From: Tardiphaga sp.
GTDB taxonomy: Bacteria; Pseudomonadota; Alphaproteobacteria; Rhizobiales; Xanthobacteraceae
Assembly: GCA_028290765.1 (NCBI GenBank)
Contig: JAQGJF010000033.1
Span: 1-9,774, forward strand
Length of the DNA: 9,774 nt
Direction of reading: 5' to 3'
Shown: one piece after another, positions 1 to 5,646 of the stretch
Numbering within the stretch: the first letter of the stretch is position 1
Layout of the letters: every line of letters begins with the position of its first letter
Notes under the pieces: model-generated
The model's database searches: none
The model's input: the letters and a program-made list of their open reading frames with translations, nothing else
Told to the model about the DNA's origin: nothing
Translations under genes and position numbers: made by a program

Positions 1-274
1 GATCGCCGCCCGACGCCAGCGCAAGCGCGACGCGCTTCTCGTGTTCGCGGAGCGGTATGGCCTCGATCGCGACGTCAAGCTTGGGAAACTTCGCCTTCAT
101 GCCGTCGGCGACGTGGCGGTAGAACGGCTCCATCTCGGGATAGCCGCTCCATACCGTGATCTTCTGCGCCTGCGCCGCGGTGCCGCCGATCAGCAGCGCG
201 GCGCCGACGATGGAGGCGGCCAACGCGGACCGACGATGTTTGACGCCGCTGGTCTCAAGACAAGTCTCAGCCAT
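1..274 (-). CDS. ABC-transporter sugar-binding protein, N-terminal part (truncated by window edge)
   Basis: This is the first 91 codons of a secreted solute-binding protein that continues beyond the left edge, so no stop codon is visible. The start ATG is at 274-272, behind a good Shine-Dalgarno (AAGGGGA, about 5 bases upstream). Residues 1-36 form a signal peptide: basic residues (KHRR), a hydrophobic core (ALAASIVGAALLIGG) and a cleavage site AQA|QK. The mature protein begins KITVWSGYPEMEPFY and goes on to an amphipathic stretch (ADGMKAKFP). This layout is typical of family 1 extracellular binding proteins of carbohydrate ABC importers. Its promoter region carries the same operator as nagB, so an amino-sugar substrate (GlcNAc or an oligomer) is inferred. 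The permease and ATPase genes would be expected further left. The exact ligand cannot be read from this fragment. Confidence 0.82.
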   Translation of the reverse strand, partial: MAETCLETSGVKHRRSALAASIVGAALLIGGTAAQAQKITVWSGYPEMEPFYRHVADGMKAKFPKLDVAIEAIPLREHEKRVALALASGGD

Positions 275-311
275 GGTGATCCCCTTCGGTACGAGAAAGC
301 CGCTCCCCGAC

Positions 312-344
312 AATTTGCTATGCAACCGGTTGCGGGTCAAGGCG
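312..344 (-). promoter_or_regulatory. Operator-containing promoter of the binding-protein gene
   Basis: A perfect 12-bp palindrome, GCAACCGGTTGC, lies at 322-333 with a central CpG, as in LacI-family operators. On the minus strand a TTGACC -35 box (340-335) precedes it. The -10 would fall near 317-312 (CAAATT, a weak match) at 17-bp spacing, which places the operator between the two boxes. Positions 318-344 are identical base for base to 2397-2423 in front of nagB. The start codon of the binding protein is about 40 bases downstream. The operator is directly visible; the -10 assignment is tentative. Confidence 0.75.
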
Positions 345-374
345 GAGCCTGCCACTGATCGCCGGCAACAAACG

Positions 375-1550
375 TCAATCCGCGCTCCACTTCTCCCCGG
401 CCACAAACGTCTCCCGGATCGCCAGCGTCTCCGCGCCTTCCTCCCAGTCGAACAGCATCAGATCCGCTACCTCACCCACGGCGAGGTGGCCGCGGTTGCC
501 GACAAACTTACCGGGATTGACCGTCGCGAGCTGCACTCCCTCGGCGAGCGTGAGGCCGGCCATGCCGATCGCCAGCGCGACGTCTTGTTTCAGCGGACGG
601 CTGGCGCCGGCGAGATACGGCGTTCCCATCACGCTGAGGCGGCCGTCGTGGCCGACCTCGACGCGGCCGCCGATCGGCTGGTCGTAGATTCCCGGCGGCA
701 TGCCGCCGAGCGCGGTCTTGTCCGAGACGAGATACGACCGCTCCAGGCCCTTCGCCCGCAGCATCGCCTTGAACGTATCGGCCGGCAGGTGAAAGCCGTC
801 GGTGATGAAGCCGGCGTCGAGACGGTCGTCGGCGAGTTGCGCCCAGATGAAATTGGGGTGGCGCGGCAATGTTGCCGCGGAGCCGTTGCCGAGATGGGTC
901 GACAGCCTGGCCCCGGCCGAGACCGCGGCGCGGATCTGTTCGGCGGTTGCCGAGGTATGGCCGATCGCGACCAGGATCTGCTGTTCGGCCAGCGCCCGGA
1001 CAAAATGCTCGACGCCGTCATGATGCGGCGACAGCGTGATCTTGCCGACTAAATTGCCGCTGGCGCGCTGCCATTCGGCCAATTCGTCTGTATCGGGCGA
1101 CCTGATGTGTTCGCGCGGATGGCCGCCGCGCGGACCGTCTTCGGGGGCGAGCCAGGGACCCTCGACATGGACGAAGGGGATCATCCGGGCGCACAGCGGA
1201 TCCTGCCGCCGCGCTTGCGCGATCGCGGCCAGCGCCGATACCAGCGAGGCCCGCGACGCAGTGATCAGCGTCGGCAGAAAAGTGGTGACGCCGAGCGGTG
1301 GCATCATGCGCGTCAATTCGATGACACGGTCCGGCGTCAGCGCGCCGTCGTTGAAATCGAGGCCGCGGTAGCCATTGACCTGCAGGTCGATCAGGCCGGC
1401 GGCGAGCCAGGGCGCGGAGGGGGCTTCGGCCGGCCCGATGGCACTGATGCGCCCATGAGAGAGCGCCACGGAAATGCCGCGACCGGTGGCGATGTCGCGG
1501 CCAACGATCGTCCTATCGTTCGAGCTAGCCATCGGGGTCGGATCCGGCAT
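375..1550 (-). CDS. nagA: N-acetylglucosamine-6-phosphate deacetylase
   Basis: A cytoplasmic amidohydrolase that removes acetate from GlcNAc-6-P to give GlcN-6-P, the substrate of the NagB homologue encoded just upstream. It has 391 residues, close to the usual 380-390. Visible family motifs are LIDLQVNG (53-60), the metal-ligand region HVEGPW with E130, GHTSA with H198, THLGNG with H219, DGFH with H254, and the catalytic Asp in SDKTALGG (D277). These match E. coli NagA positions E131, H195, H216, H251 and D273 in order and spacing. The start chosen at 1550 overlaps nagB by 26 bases. A second in-frame ATG (1532, MASSND) would give an 8-base overlap instead. Neither has a convincing Shine-Dalgarno, so translational coupling to nagB is likely. 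It is probably co-transcribed with nagB from the operator-controlled promoter near 2391-2423. Confidence 0.93.
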   Translation of the reverse strand: MPDPTPMASSNDRTIVGRDIATGRGISVALSHGRISAIGPAEAPSAPWLAAGLIDLQVNGYRGLDFNDGALTPDRVIELTRMMPPLGVTTFLPTLITASRASLVSALAAIAQARRQDPLCARMIPFVHVEGPWLAPEDGPRGGHPREHIRSPDTDELAEWQRASGNLVGKITLSPHHDGVEHFVRALAEQQILVAIGHTSATAEQIRAAVSAGARLSTHLGNGSAATLPRHPNFIWAQLADDRLDAGFITDGFHLPADTFKAMLRAKGLERSYLVSDKTALGGMPPGIYDQPIGGRVEVGHDGRLSVMGTPYLAGASRPLKQDVALAIGMAGLTLAEGVQLATVNPGKFVGNRGHLAVGEVADLMLFDWEEGAETLAIRETFVAGEKWSAD

Positions 1551-2310
1551 CGATATAGAGTGTGCAGTCGGCGTGCCGGCGCAGCACGCTGGCCGGGCAG
1601 GCGGTGGCGATGGGACCGTGCAGCGTATTTTGGACCGCCTCGCGCTTTTGCGGGCCCGGCACGACGGCGAACAGCCGATCGGCGCGCAGCAGCCGCGGGA
1701 TCGTCAGCGTCAGCGCGCGCCGCGGCACCGAGGCGAAATCGGCAAAGCATTTGTCGTCGACCTGCTGCTGACGGCAGACGTCGTCGAGTTCGACGATTTT
1801 GACGTCGTTGGGATCGGCGAAGTCGGCGACCGGCGGATCGTTGAAGGCGAGGTGGCCGTTGACGCCGATGCCGAGGCAGACGATGTCGATCGGCGCGGCG
1901 TCGAGCAAGGTGGCGTATTGCGCGGCGGCTTTGTCCGCATCCGGCTCCGGCAGGATCGGATGGACGGCGGCGAACGGCAGGTGGCCGAACAGGCGGTCCT
2001 GAAGCCACACCGCGAAGCGTTGCGGTGCGCCGGGGGCGAGACCGATATACTCATCCATGTGGAAAGCCGTGACGCGGCGCCAGTCGATGCCGGGCTCGGC
2101 GATCAGCGCCTCGAGCATCTCATCCTGGCTCGGCGCCGCGGCGAAAATCATGCGGACACCCGCGCCGGTGGCCAGCCGGGCGCGGATCGCCGCGGCAATG
2201 TCATGCGCGGCGGCCCGGCCCATCGTCGCGCGGGTGGCAAAGGAACAGACCCGCAGGCGTTCCACCGTGCGGTGACGGGCCGGCTCGAGCGAGGTAACCA
2301 TCGATTCCAT
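1525..2310 (-). CDS. nagB: Glucosamine-6-phosphate deaminase, divergent NagB-type
   Basis: A 261-residue protein of the NagB/6-phosphogluconolactonase fold, expected to convert GlcN-6-P to fructose-6-P and ammonia. Visible landmarks are FHMDEYIGL (D86/E87, matching the E. coli general-base region MDEYVGL), GIGVNGHLAFNDP (H153 is the ring-opening His; N151 sits where E. coli has Asp but Bacillus-type enzymes have Asn), and PGPQKREA with the conserved Lys222. The phosphate-binding loop is unusual: E. coli has LPTGGTP, while this protein reads FAAAPSQDE at 56-64. It is therefore a divergent subgroup. The adjoining nagA and the GlcNAc-type locus support the deaminase assignment over a lactonase. 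It is the first gene of the leftward operon; the start at 2310 is followed by another ATG at 2301. An aldose-ketose isomerase acting on a related amino sugar is the main alternative. Confidence 0.85.
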   Translation of the reverse strand: MESMVTSLEPARHRTVERLRVCSFATRATMGRAAAHDIAAAIRARLATGAGVRMIFAAAPSQDEMLEALIAEPGIDWRRVTAFHMDEYIGLAPGAPQRFAVWLQDRLFGHLPFAAVHPILPEPDADKAAAQYATLLDAAPIDIVCLGIGVNGHLAFNDPPVADFADPNDVKIVELDDVCRQQQVDDKCFADFASVPRRALTLTIPRLLRADRLFAVVPGPQKREAVQNTLHGPIATACPASVLRRHADCTLYIDAGSDPDG

Positions 2311-2366
2311 CTGGACGTTTCTTCAAGCGGTCGAATGCGGATGTGCGCGCGTATGGGCCGGCGGTG

Positions 2367-2412
2367 TTGCTTGCGGCACCGGCGGCCTGTACTATTCTAT
2401 GCAACCGGTTGC
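2367..2412 (+). promoter_or_regulatory. Candidate promoter of the LacI-family regulator with downstream operator
   Basis: On the plus strand TTGCTT (2367-2372) and TACTAT (2390-2395) are spaced by 17 bases. The palindromic operator begins 5 bases after the -10-like box, so it would cover the transcription start. This predicts that the regulator represses itself and that one operator serves both divergent promoters. The -35 is a moderate match only. Confidence 0.4.
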
Positions 2413-2423
2413 GGGTCAAGGCG
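2391..2423 (-). promoter_or_regulatory. Operator-containing promoter of nagBA
   Basis: The palindrome GCAACCGGTTGC (2401-2412) sits between a minus-strand -35 TTGACC (2419-2414) and a -10-like AATAGT (2396-2391) with 17-bp spacing. A bound repressor would occlude polymerase directly. It lies about 80 bases upstream of the nagB start and in the divergent region shared with the LacI-family gene. The 27 bases 2397-2423 repeat exactly at 318-344, which supports a shared regulon. The operator is seen directly; the repressor is inferred to be the adjacent LacI-family protein. Confidence 0.78.
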
Positions 2424-2474
2424 ACGGTGCCGGTCATAGAGCCGCCGCGAGGCCGGCGGCCAACGGGGATGTGG

Positions 2475-3503
2475 ATGGTCGACCTCACCAGTCGCCGGGA
2501 GGCGCCGACGATCAGCCAGGTGGCGGAGGCCGCCGGGGTCTCGCGGGCCACGGTTTCCCGCGCGTTCACACGCCCCGATATGCTCAACGCGAAGACCGTG
2601 CGCCGGGTGAAGGCGATCGCGCAGAAGATCGGCTACGTGCCGAACCATACCGCGCGCGCGCTGTCGACCGGTCGCAACGGCAATTTCGCACTGGTGGTGC
2701 CCGACGTCGCCAATCCGTTTTTCCCACCGCTGATCCGCGCCGCGCAAACCGAGGCGGACGCGCGGGACTTTTGCGTGTTTCTCGGCAATTCCGATGAGAA
2801 TCCGACGCAGGAGGAGAAGCTGGTCGGCCGCTTTTCGACCCAGGTCGAGGGATTCATCCTCGCCTCGTCGCGATTGACCGAGGAGCGGATCCGCTTTCAC
2901 GCCACGCGGCGGCCGCTGGTGCTGATCAACCGCGACGTCAAGGGCATCCCGCGCGTGCTGATGGACAGCGGGGTCGGGGTCGGCGAGGCGGTCGATCACC
3001 TGGCCGCGCTTGGTCATCAGCGCATCGCCTATGTCAGCGGGCCAAAAAATTCCTGGTCGAACGCGCAGCGGCGTGACGCGGTGCGGCGCCGGGCGAAAGT
3101 CCATGGAATGGAAGTCCTGATCGTGCCGGTGCAGATGGCGTCGTTCGAAACCGGCTATGCCGCCGCACCGGCCATTCTCGCTGATGGCGCGACGGCGGCG
3201 GTGGCCTTCGACGACCTGATGGCGCAAGGGACGCTCGCCGGCCTCGCGGCGCGCGGCGTCGCGGTGCCGCGAGACTTCAGCGTCGTCGGCTGCGACGACG
3301 TGCTGGGTGCTGCGACCTATCCGCCGCTGTCCAGCGTTTCCAATGCCTGCGCGGAAGCGGGCCGCGTCGCGGTTGCGCTGCTGATGGAGATCCTGAAAAC
3401 GCGAATCGTCAGGGATGTGCGTACCGTTCTCGGCACCAGCCTGGTGATCCGCGGCACCACCGCGGCGGCGAGGCGGAGAAGATCATCATCGCCCGGCGCT
3501 TGA
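2475..3503 (+). CDS. LacI-family transcriptional repressor of amino-sugar genes
   Basis: A 342-residue LacI/GalR-family regulator of usual length. The N-terminal helix-turn-helix is at about 12-31 (TISQVAEAAGVSRATVSRAF). The hinge helix at 56-63 (PNHTARAL) ends in the Leu that intercalates at the central CpG of LacI-type operators, matching the CpG in the palindromes found here. The rest is a periplasmic-binding-like effector domain (ALVVPDVANPFFPPLI, LINRD, HLAALGHQRIAYVSG, DFSVVGCDD). I chose ATG 2475 because GGGGA lies 5 bases upstream and the start falls just before the HTH. ATG 2469 is also possible. The open frame reaches back to 2343, but that extension would run through the operator and lacks family features. 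The effector is probably an amino-sugar phosphate or GlcNAc (inferred). It plays the role of LacI-type NagR regulators in other proteobacteria; the symbol is left blank because orthology is unproven. Confidence 0.92.
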   Translation: MVDLTSRREAPTISQVAEAAGVSRATVSRAFTRPDMLNAKTVRRVKAIAQKIGYVPNHTARALSTGRNGNFALVVPDVANPFFPPLIRAAQTEADARDFCVFLGNSDENPTQEEKLVGRFSTQVEGFILASSRLTEERIRFHATRRPLVLINRDVKGIPRVLMDSGVGVGEAVDHLAALGHQRIAYVSGPKNSWSNAQRRDAVRRRAKVHGMEVLIVPVQMASFETGYAAAPAILADGATAAVAFDDLMAQGTLAGLAARGVAVPRDFSVVGCDDVLGAATYPPLSSVSNACAEAGRVAVALLMEILKTRIVRDVRTVLGTSLVIRGTTAAARRRRSSSPGA

Positions 3504-3616
3504 CCGGGCTACTTAGCGAACTGCCTCAAATTTCCGCACAATCTCATCCGCATGCCGGGAACGAACGCCGCCCCGCGCCATTATCGGCCGGCTGTTCATT
3601 TCCGATCCGGCAAATC

Positions 3617-4471
3617 ATGGAGATTTCGGTGCAGATTCGTGCGGGCTACGACATCGCGTTCCAGTGTTTCCAGGAAACGCCCATGAGCTTGATGCTCAGC
3701 ATCCATCCGTCGCGCTCAGGCGATCTGCTCGGCCCGCACCGGATCCGCTTTTCCAGCGACGTGAACGCGCGCGATTATGTCGATCTGTTCGGCAACACCT
3801 GCACGCGGATCGTCGCCCCGCCCGGCCTCCTGGAAATCGGCAATGATTTTCTGATCGCCGACAGCGGCCTGCCCGATGCCGTGGTGCCCGAAGCGCGGCA
3901 AGTGCCGGTCGGTGAACTGCCCGACGACGTACTGGTCTATCTGCTCGGCAGCCGCTACTGCGACACGCAAAAATTGTCGGATCTGGCCTGGTCGCTGTTC
4001 GGCGGCATTCAGGGCGGATGGGCGCGGGTGCAGGCGATCTGCGATTATGCGCATGCGCGGATTTCGTTCGGCTACCACCACGCTCGTTGCGACCGCACCG
4101 CCTCGGAAGGCCATCACGAGCAGGTCGGCGTCTGCCGCGACTTCGCCCATCTCGCCGTGACGCTGTGCCGCTGCATGAATATCCCGGCGCGCTATTGCAC
4201 CGGCTATCTCGGCGACATCGGCGTTCCGATCGATCCGGCGCCGATGGATTTCAGCGCCTGGTTCGAGGTCTATCTCGACGGCCAATGGTTCACCTTCGAT
4301 GCCCGTCACAACCATCCGCGCATCGGCCGCATCGTGATGGCGCGCGGCCGCGATGCCGCCGACGTCGCGATCTCCACCAGTTTTGGAACGACGCAGCTGG
4401 CCAGGTTCATCGTGCTGACCGAACAGGCGCCCGAAACTGCGATGGACGAGGCGTCGCGACAGGCGGCGTGA
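3617..4471 (+). CDS. Transglutaminase-like superfamily protein
   Basis: A 284-residue protein with the two-part layout of bacterial transglutaminase-like (COG1305-type) proteins. The N-terminal beta domain begins RAGYDIAFQCFQETPMSLMLSIHPS, and the papain-like core is in the second half. The nucleophile region is GVCRDFAHLAVTLCR with Cys173, followed by NIPARYCTGYLGD. The Asp region is WFTFDARHN with Asp228. The expected His of the triad (HAW in many relatives) is Ser213 here (MDFSAWFEVY). Hydrolytic or protein cross-linking activity is therefore uncertain. The frame is open from 3500, but ATG 3617 is chosen because family similarity starts right after it; the Shine-Dalgarno is weak. No signal peptide is evident, so it is likely cytoplasmic. 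It lies 113 bases after the LacI-family gene on the same strand with no obvious link to amino-sugar use. Confidence 0.85.
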   Translation: MEISVQIRAGYDIAFQCFQETPMSLMLSIHPSRSGDLLGPHRIRFSSDVNARDYVDLFGNTCTRIVAPPGLLEIGNDFLIADSGLPDAVVPEARQVPVGELPDDVLVYLLGSRYCDTQKLSDLAWSLFGGIQGGWARVQAICDYAHARISFGYHHARCDRTASEGHHEQVGVCRDFAHLAVTLCRCMNIPARYCTGYLGDIGVPIDPAPMDFSAWFEVYLDGQWFTFDARHNHPRIGRIVMARGRDAADVAISTSFGTTQLARFIVLTEQAPETAMDEASRQAA

Positions 4472-4510
4472 CGGAAGCGGACGGCGCTCAATTCAAAACG
4501 ATGCGATCAC

Positions 4511-4541
4511 AAAAAAGGCGGCTGCTTCGAGCCGCCTCTTT
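4511..4541. terminator. Bidirectional rho-independent terminator
   Basis: An 8-bp stem, AGGCGGCT (4516-4523) with AGCCGCCT (4530-4537), encloses a 6-base loop (GCTTCG). On the plus strand it is followed by a short CTTT tail. On the minus strand it is followed by a run of six T (4516-4511), so it should work best for the BA14K gene while also serving the transglutaminase-like gene. It sits exactly between the two convergent stop codons. Confidence 0.85.
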
Positions 4542-4567
4542 CGATGTGCTTTCCGTGCGACGGGGTA

Positions 4568-5197
4568 TTACGGGCAGGGATGACGCAGCCCGTCATAGCC
4601 AAGATAGGTTCCCGACCGCGGGTCGTACGACCGGAATCGCGCGGCGCAGGATGCCGGATCGTCCGCTCCGACCACCACACCTACGGCGTCATCGTCGGCA
4701 TAGGCGTAGGAATCGTCGTAGTAGCCGGGGTAATAGCCGGAGCCATAGGCGTAGTCGTTGCCGTAGTAACCGAGCGTCGATCCGGCAATGAACCCGGCGC
4801 CCACGCCGCGGCCGAAGCCGCCGTGGTGATGATGGCGCCAGCCACCGCCGCTCCAGTTGCCGCCACCGCGGTTCCAGCCGCCGCCGGCAATTTGTGCGCC
4901 GCCGCGATTGCCGATCATCGCGCCGCCACCACCAATGGGTCCGCCACCCATGGCGGCGCGGGCTCCACCTCCCATGGATGGGGCGGAGATGGCTCCGCCG
5001 CCACCACCGCGACCGCCGCCCATGGATGGGGCGGAGACGGCTCCACCGCCGCCACCGCGACCGCCGCCACCGGAGGGGGCGGAGACGGCTCCACCGCCAC
5101 CGATCGGCCCGCCGCTCTGACCACCCTGGGCGAATGCCGGCGACGCGAGAGCCGCTGTCAGCAGGGCTGCAGCGCCGAGAACCTTGATACTTTTCAT
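4568..5197 (-). CDS. Secreted glycine-rich protein with C-terminal BA14K-like domain
   Basis: A 209-residue exported protein. Residues 1-23 are a clear signal peptide (MKSIKVLGAAALLTAALASPAFA|Q). Residues 24-125 are very rich in Gly and include three 16-residue repeats of the form GGGGAVSAPSMGGGRG, then a His cluster (WRHHHHGGF). Next comes GVGAGFIAGSTLGYYG, which may dip into a membrane, followed by a Tyr/Asp-rich segment (GYYPGYYDDSYAYADDD). The C-terminal 30 residues contain two Cys (DPASCAARFRSYDPRSGTY, then RHPCP) and match the BA14K domain of Brucella and related Rhizobiales, a family with reported lectin-like or immunoreactive members. The role here is unknown; an envelope or surface function under stress is inferred. 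A strong Shine-Dalgarno (AAGGAGAA) and an EcfG-type promoter precede the ATG. The low-complexity part makes the exact length variable between strains. Confidence 0.87.
   Translation of the reverse strand: MKSIKVLGAAALLTAALASPAFAQGGQSGGPIGGGGAVSAPSGGGGRGGGGGAVSAPSMGGGRGGGGGAISAPSMGGGARAAMGGGPIGGGGAMIGNRGGAQIAGGGWNRGGGNWSGGGWRHHHHGGFGRGVGAGFIAGSTLGYYGNDYAYGSGYYPGYYDDSYAYADDDAVGVVVGADDPASCAARFRSYDPRSGTYLGYDGLRHPCP
4958..5101 (-). repeat. Three in-frame 48-bp tandem repeats in the BA14K gene
   Basis: Three consecutive 48-bp units (4958-5005, 5006-5053, 5054-5101) encode 16-residue repeats, GGGGA(V/I)SAPS(M/G)GGG followed by RG or AR. They differ by a few substitutions. A related GGPIGGGGA element flanks the array on both sides (residues 29-37 and 85-93). 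The array is likely to vary in copy number by slippage or unequal recombination. Confidence 0.85.
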
Positions 5198-5230
5198 TTT
5201 ACATTCTCCTTCGAAAAATCGTGCAAGGAG

Positions 5231-5255
5231 AACGGTTTTTTCCGCTCGGCGTTCC
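5231..5255 (-). promoter_or_regulatory. EcfG-type (general stress response) promoter of the BA14K gene
   Basis: Read on the minus strand, GGAAC (5255-5251), a 16-base spacer and CGTT (5234-5231) give an exact match to the alphaproteobacterial EcfG/SigT consensus GGAAC-N16/17-CGTT. Transcription would start about 7 bases further on, leaving a short leader of roughly 25-30 bases that holds the AAGGAGAA ribosome site. Position, orientation and spacing all fit the gene at 5197. Direct proof of sigma-factor use is not available from the sequence. Confidence 0.8.
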
Positions 5256-5380
5256 GGTTGATGGACAGTTAATCGGCGCGTCCGGTGCGACCGAAAGTAT
5301 CAGGCGCGACGGCGACATAAGGGACATGCGTTGTCGTTGGGGACGAAAGTGGCGGCGCTGCCCGCGCGATGGCGACAAAG

Positions 5381-5435
5381 CGGCAAGATCTTGGCCGCAA
5401 GAACTTGCGGCAAGAACTTGGCGGCAAGATTCTGC
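5381..5435. repeat. Imperfect tandem repeat of a CGGCAAGAACTTGG-like unit
   Basis: Four adjacent copies are visible: CGGCAAGATCTTGGC (5381-5395), CGCAAGAACTTG (5396-5407), CGGCAAGAACTTGG (5408-5421) and CGGCAAGATTCTGC (5422-5435). The core of the first copy, CAAGATCTTG, is a perfect 10-bp palindrome; the middle two are near-palindromic. It lies in non-coding DNA about 210 bases upstream of the membrane-protein gene. It could be a multi-site operator, a structured leader or a simple slippage product. Confidence 0.65.
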
Positions 5436-5562
5436 CTGCGGTATTATGCGTAGCGCCATCTGGTTACGTCCCTCGCGCTGCTGACGTCGGCAGACCGAAT
5501 TTCGCAATGTCACCAAGCCGACAGTTTCTCCGTTCGCCGAAAATGATCGCGTTGCATCCAGC

Positions 5563-5587
5563 GGAACCATTATTCCGGCTGCACATT
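5563..5587 (+). promoter_or_regulatory. Weak EcfG-like promoter candidate for the membrane-protein operon
   Basis: GGAAC (5563-5567), 16 bases, then CATT (5584-5587) differs by one base from the EcfG -10 element CGTT. It points at the gene starting at 5647 and would leave a leader of about 50 bases. With one mismatch in a four-base box this is only a candidate. Confidence 0.3.
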
Positions 5588-5646
5588 GATGCGGCACAAG
5601 AGCGAATCTTGTTCAAACTTTTGCCGCATAGCTGGGAGCGCGGGCC

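Larger units (their letters stand above)
5198..5646. other. 449-bp non-coding divergent region
   Basis: This stretch lies between the leftward BA14K gene and the rightward membrane-protein gene. It holds the EcfG-type promoter at 5231-5255, a short imperfect tandem repeat at 5381-5435 and a weak EcfG-like site at 5563-5587. Open frames crossing it (for example 5199-5597 minus and 5221-5484 plus) have no ribosome site, domain or protein-like composition. I see no RNA gene, though a small RNA cannot be excluded. Confidence 0.6.

Noticed and set aside
156..1052. Long plus-strand open frame (298 codons) opposite nagA and the binding-protein gene
   Set aside because: It runs antisense to nagA, which carries all family motifs. 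The product is Arg-rich with no domain, and it crosses the operator. It is a typical GC-rich antisense shadow.
322..2412. The 27-bp identical block as ends of a mobile element or recombination sites
   Set aside because: The copies are in direct orientation, each correctly placed before a gene. They contain an operator palindrome and a -35 box, and there is no transposase or integrase between them. Regulatory function explains the conservation better.
1474..2439. Plus-strand open frame (321 codons) opposite nagB
   Set aside because: It is antisense to the well-supported nagB, has no ribosome site and is of low-complexity composition.
2343..2474. N-terminal extension of the LacI-family protein to an ATG at 2343
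   Set aside because: It would place the operator inside the coding region and add 44 residues without family similarity. ATG 2475 has GGGGA correctly spaced and gives the standard length.
3500..3616. Start of the transglutaminase-like protein at 3500, overlapping the regulator gene by 4 bases
   Set aside because: The extra 39 residues have no family character. The conserved beta domain begins right after ATG 3617, although the ribosome site there is weak.
5199..5597. Minus-strand open frame (132 codons) upstream of the BA14K gene
   Set aside because: It would cover the EcfG-type promoter and the tandem repeat. It has no ribosome site and no protein-like composition.
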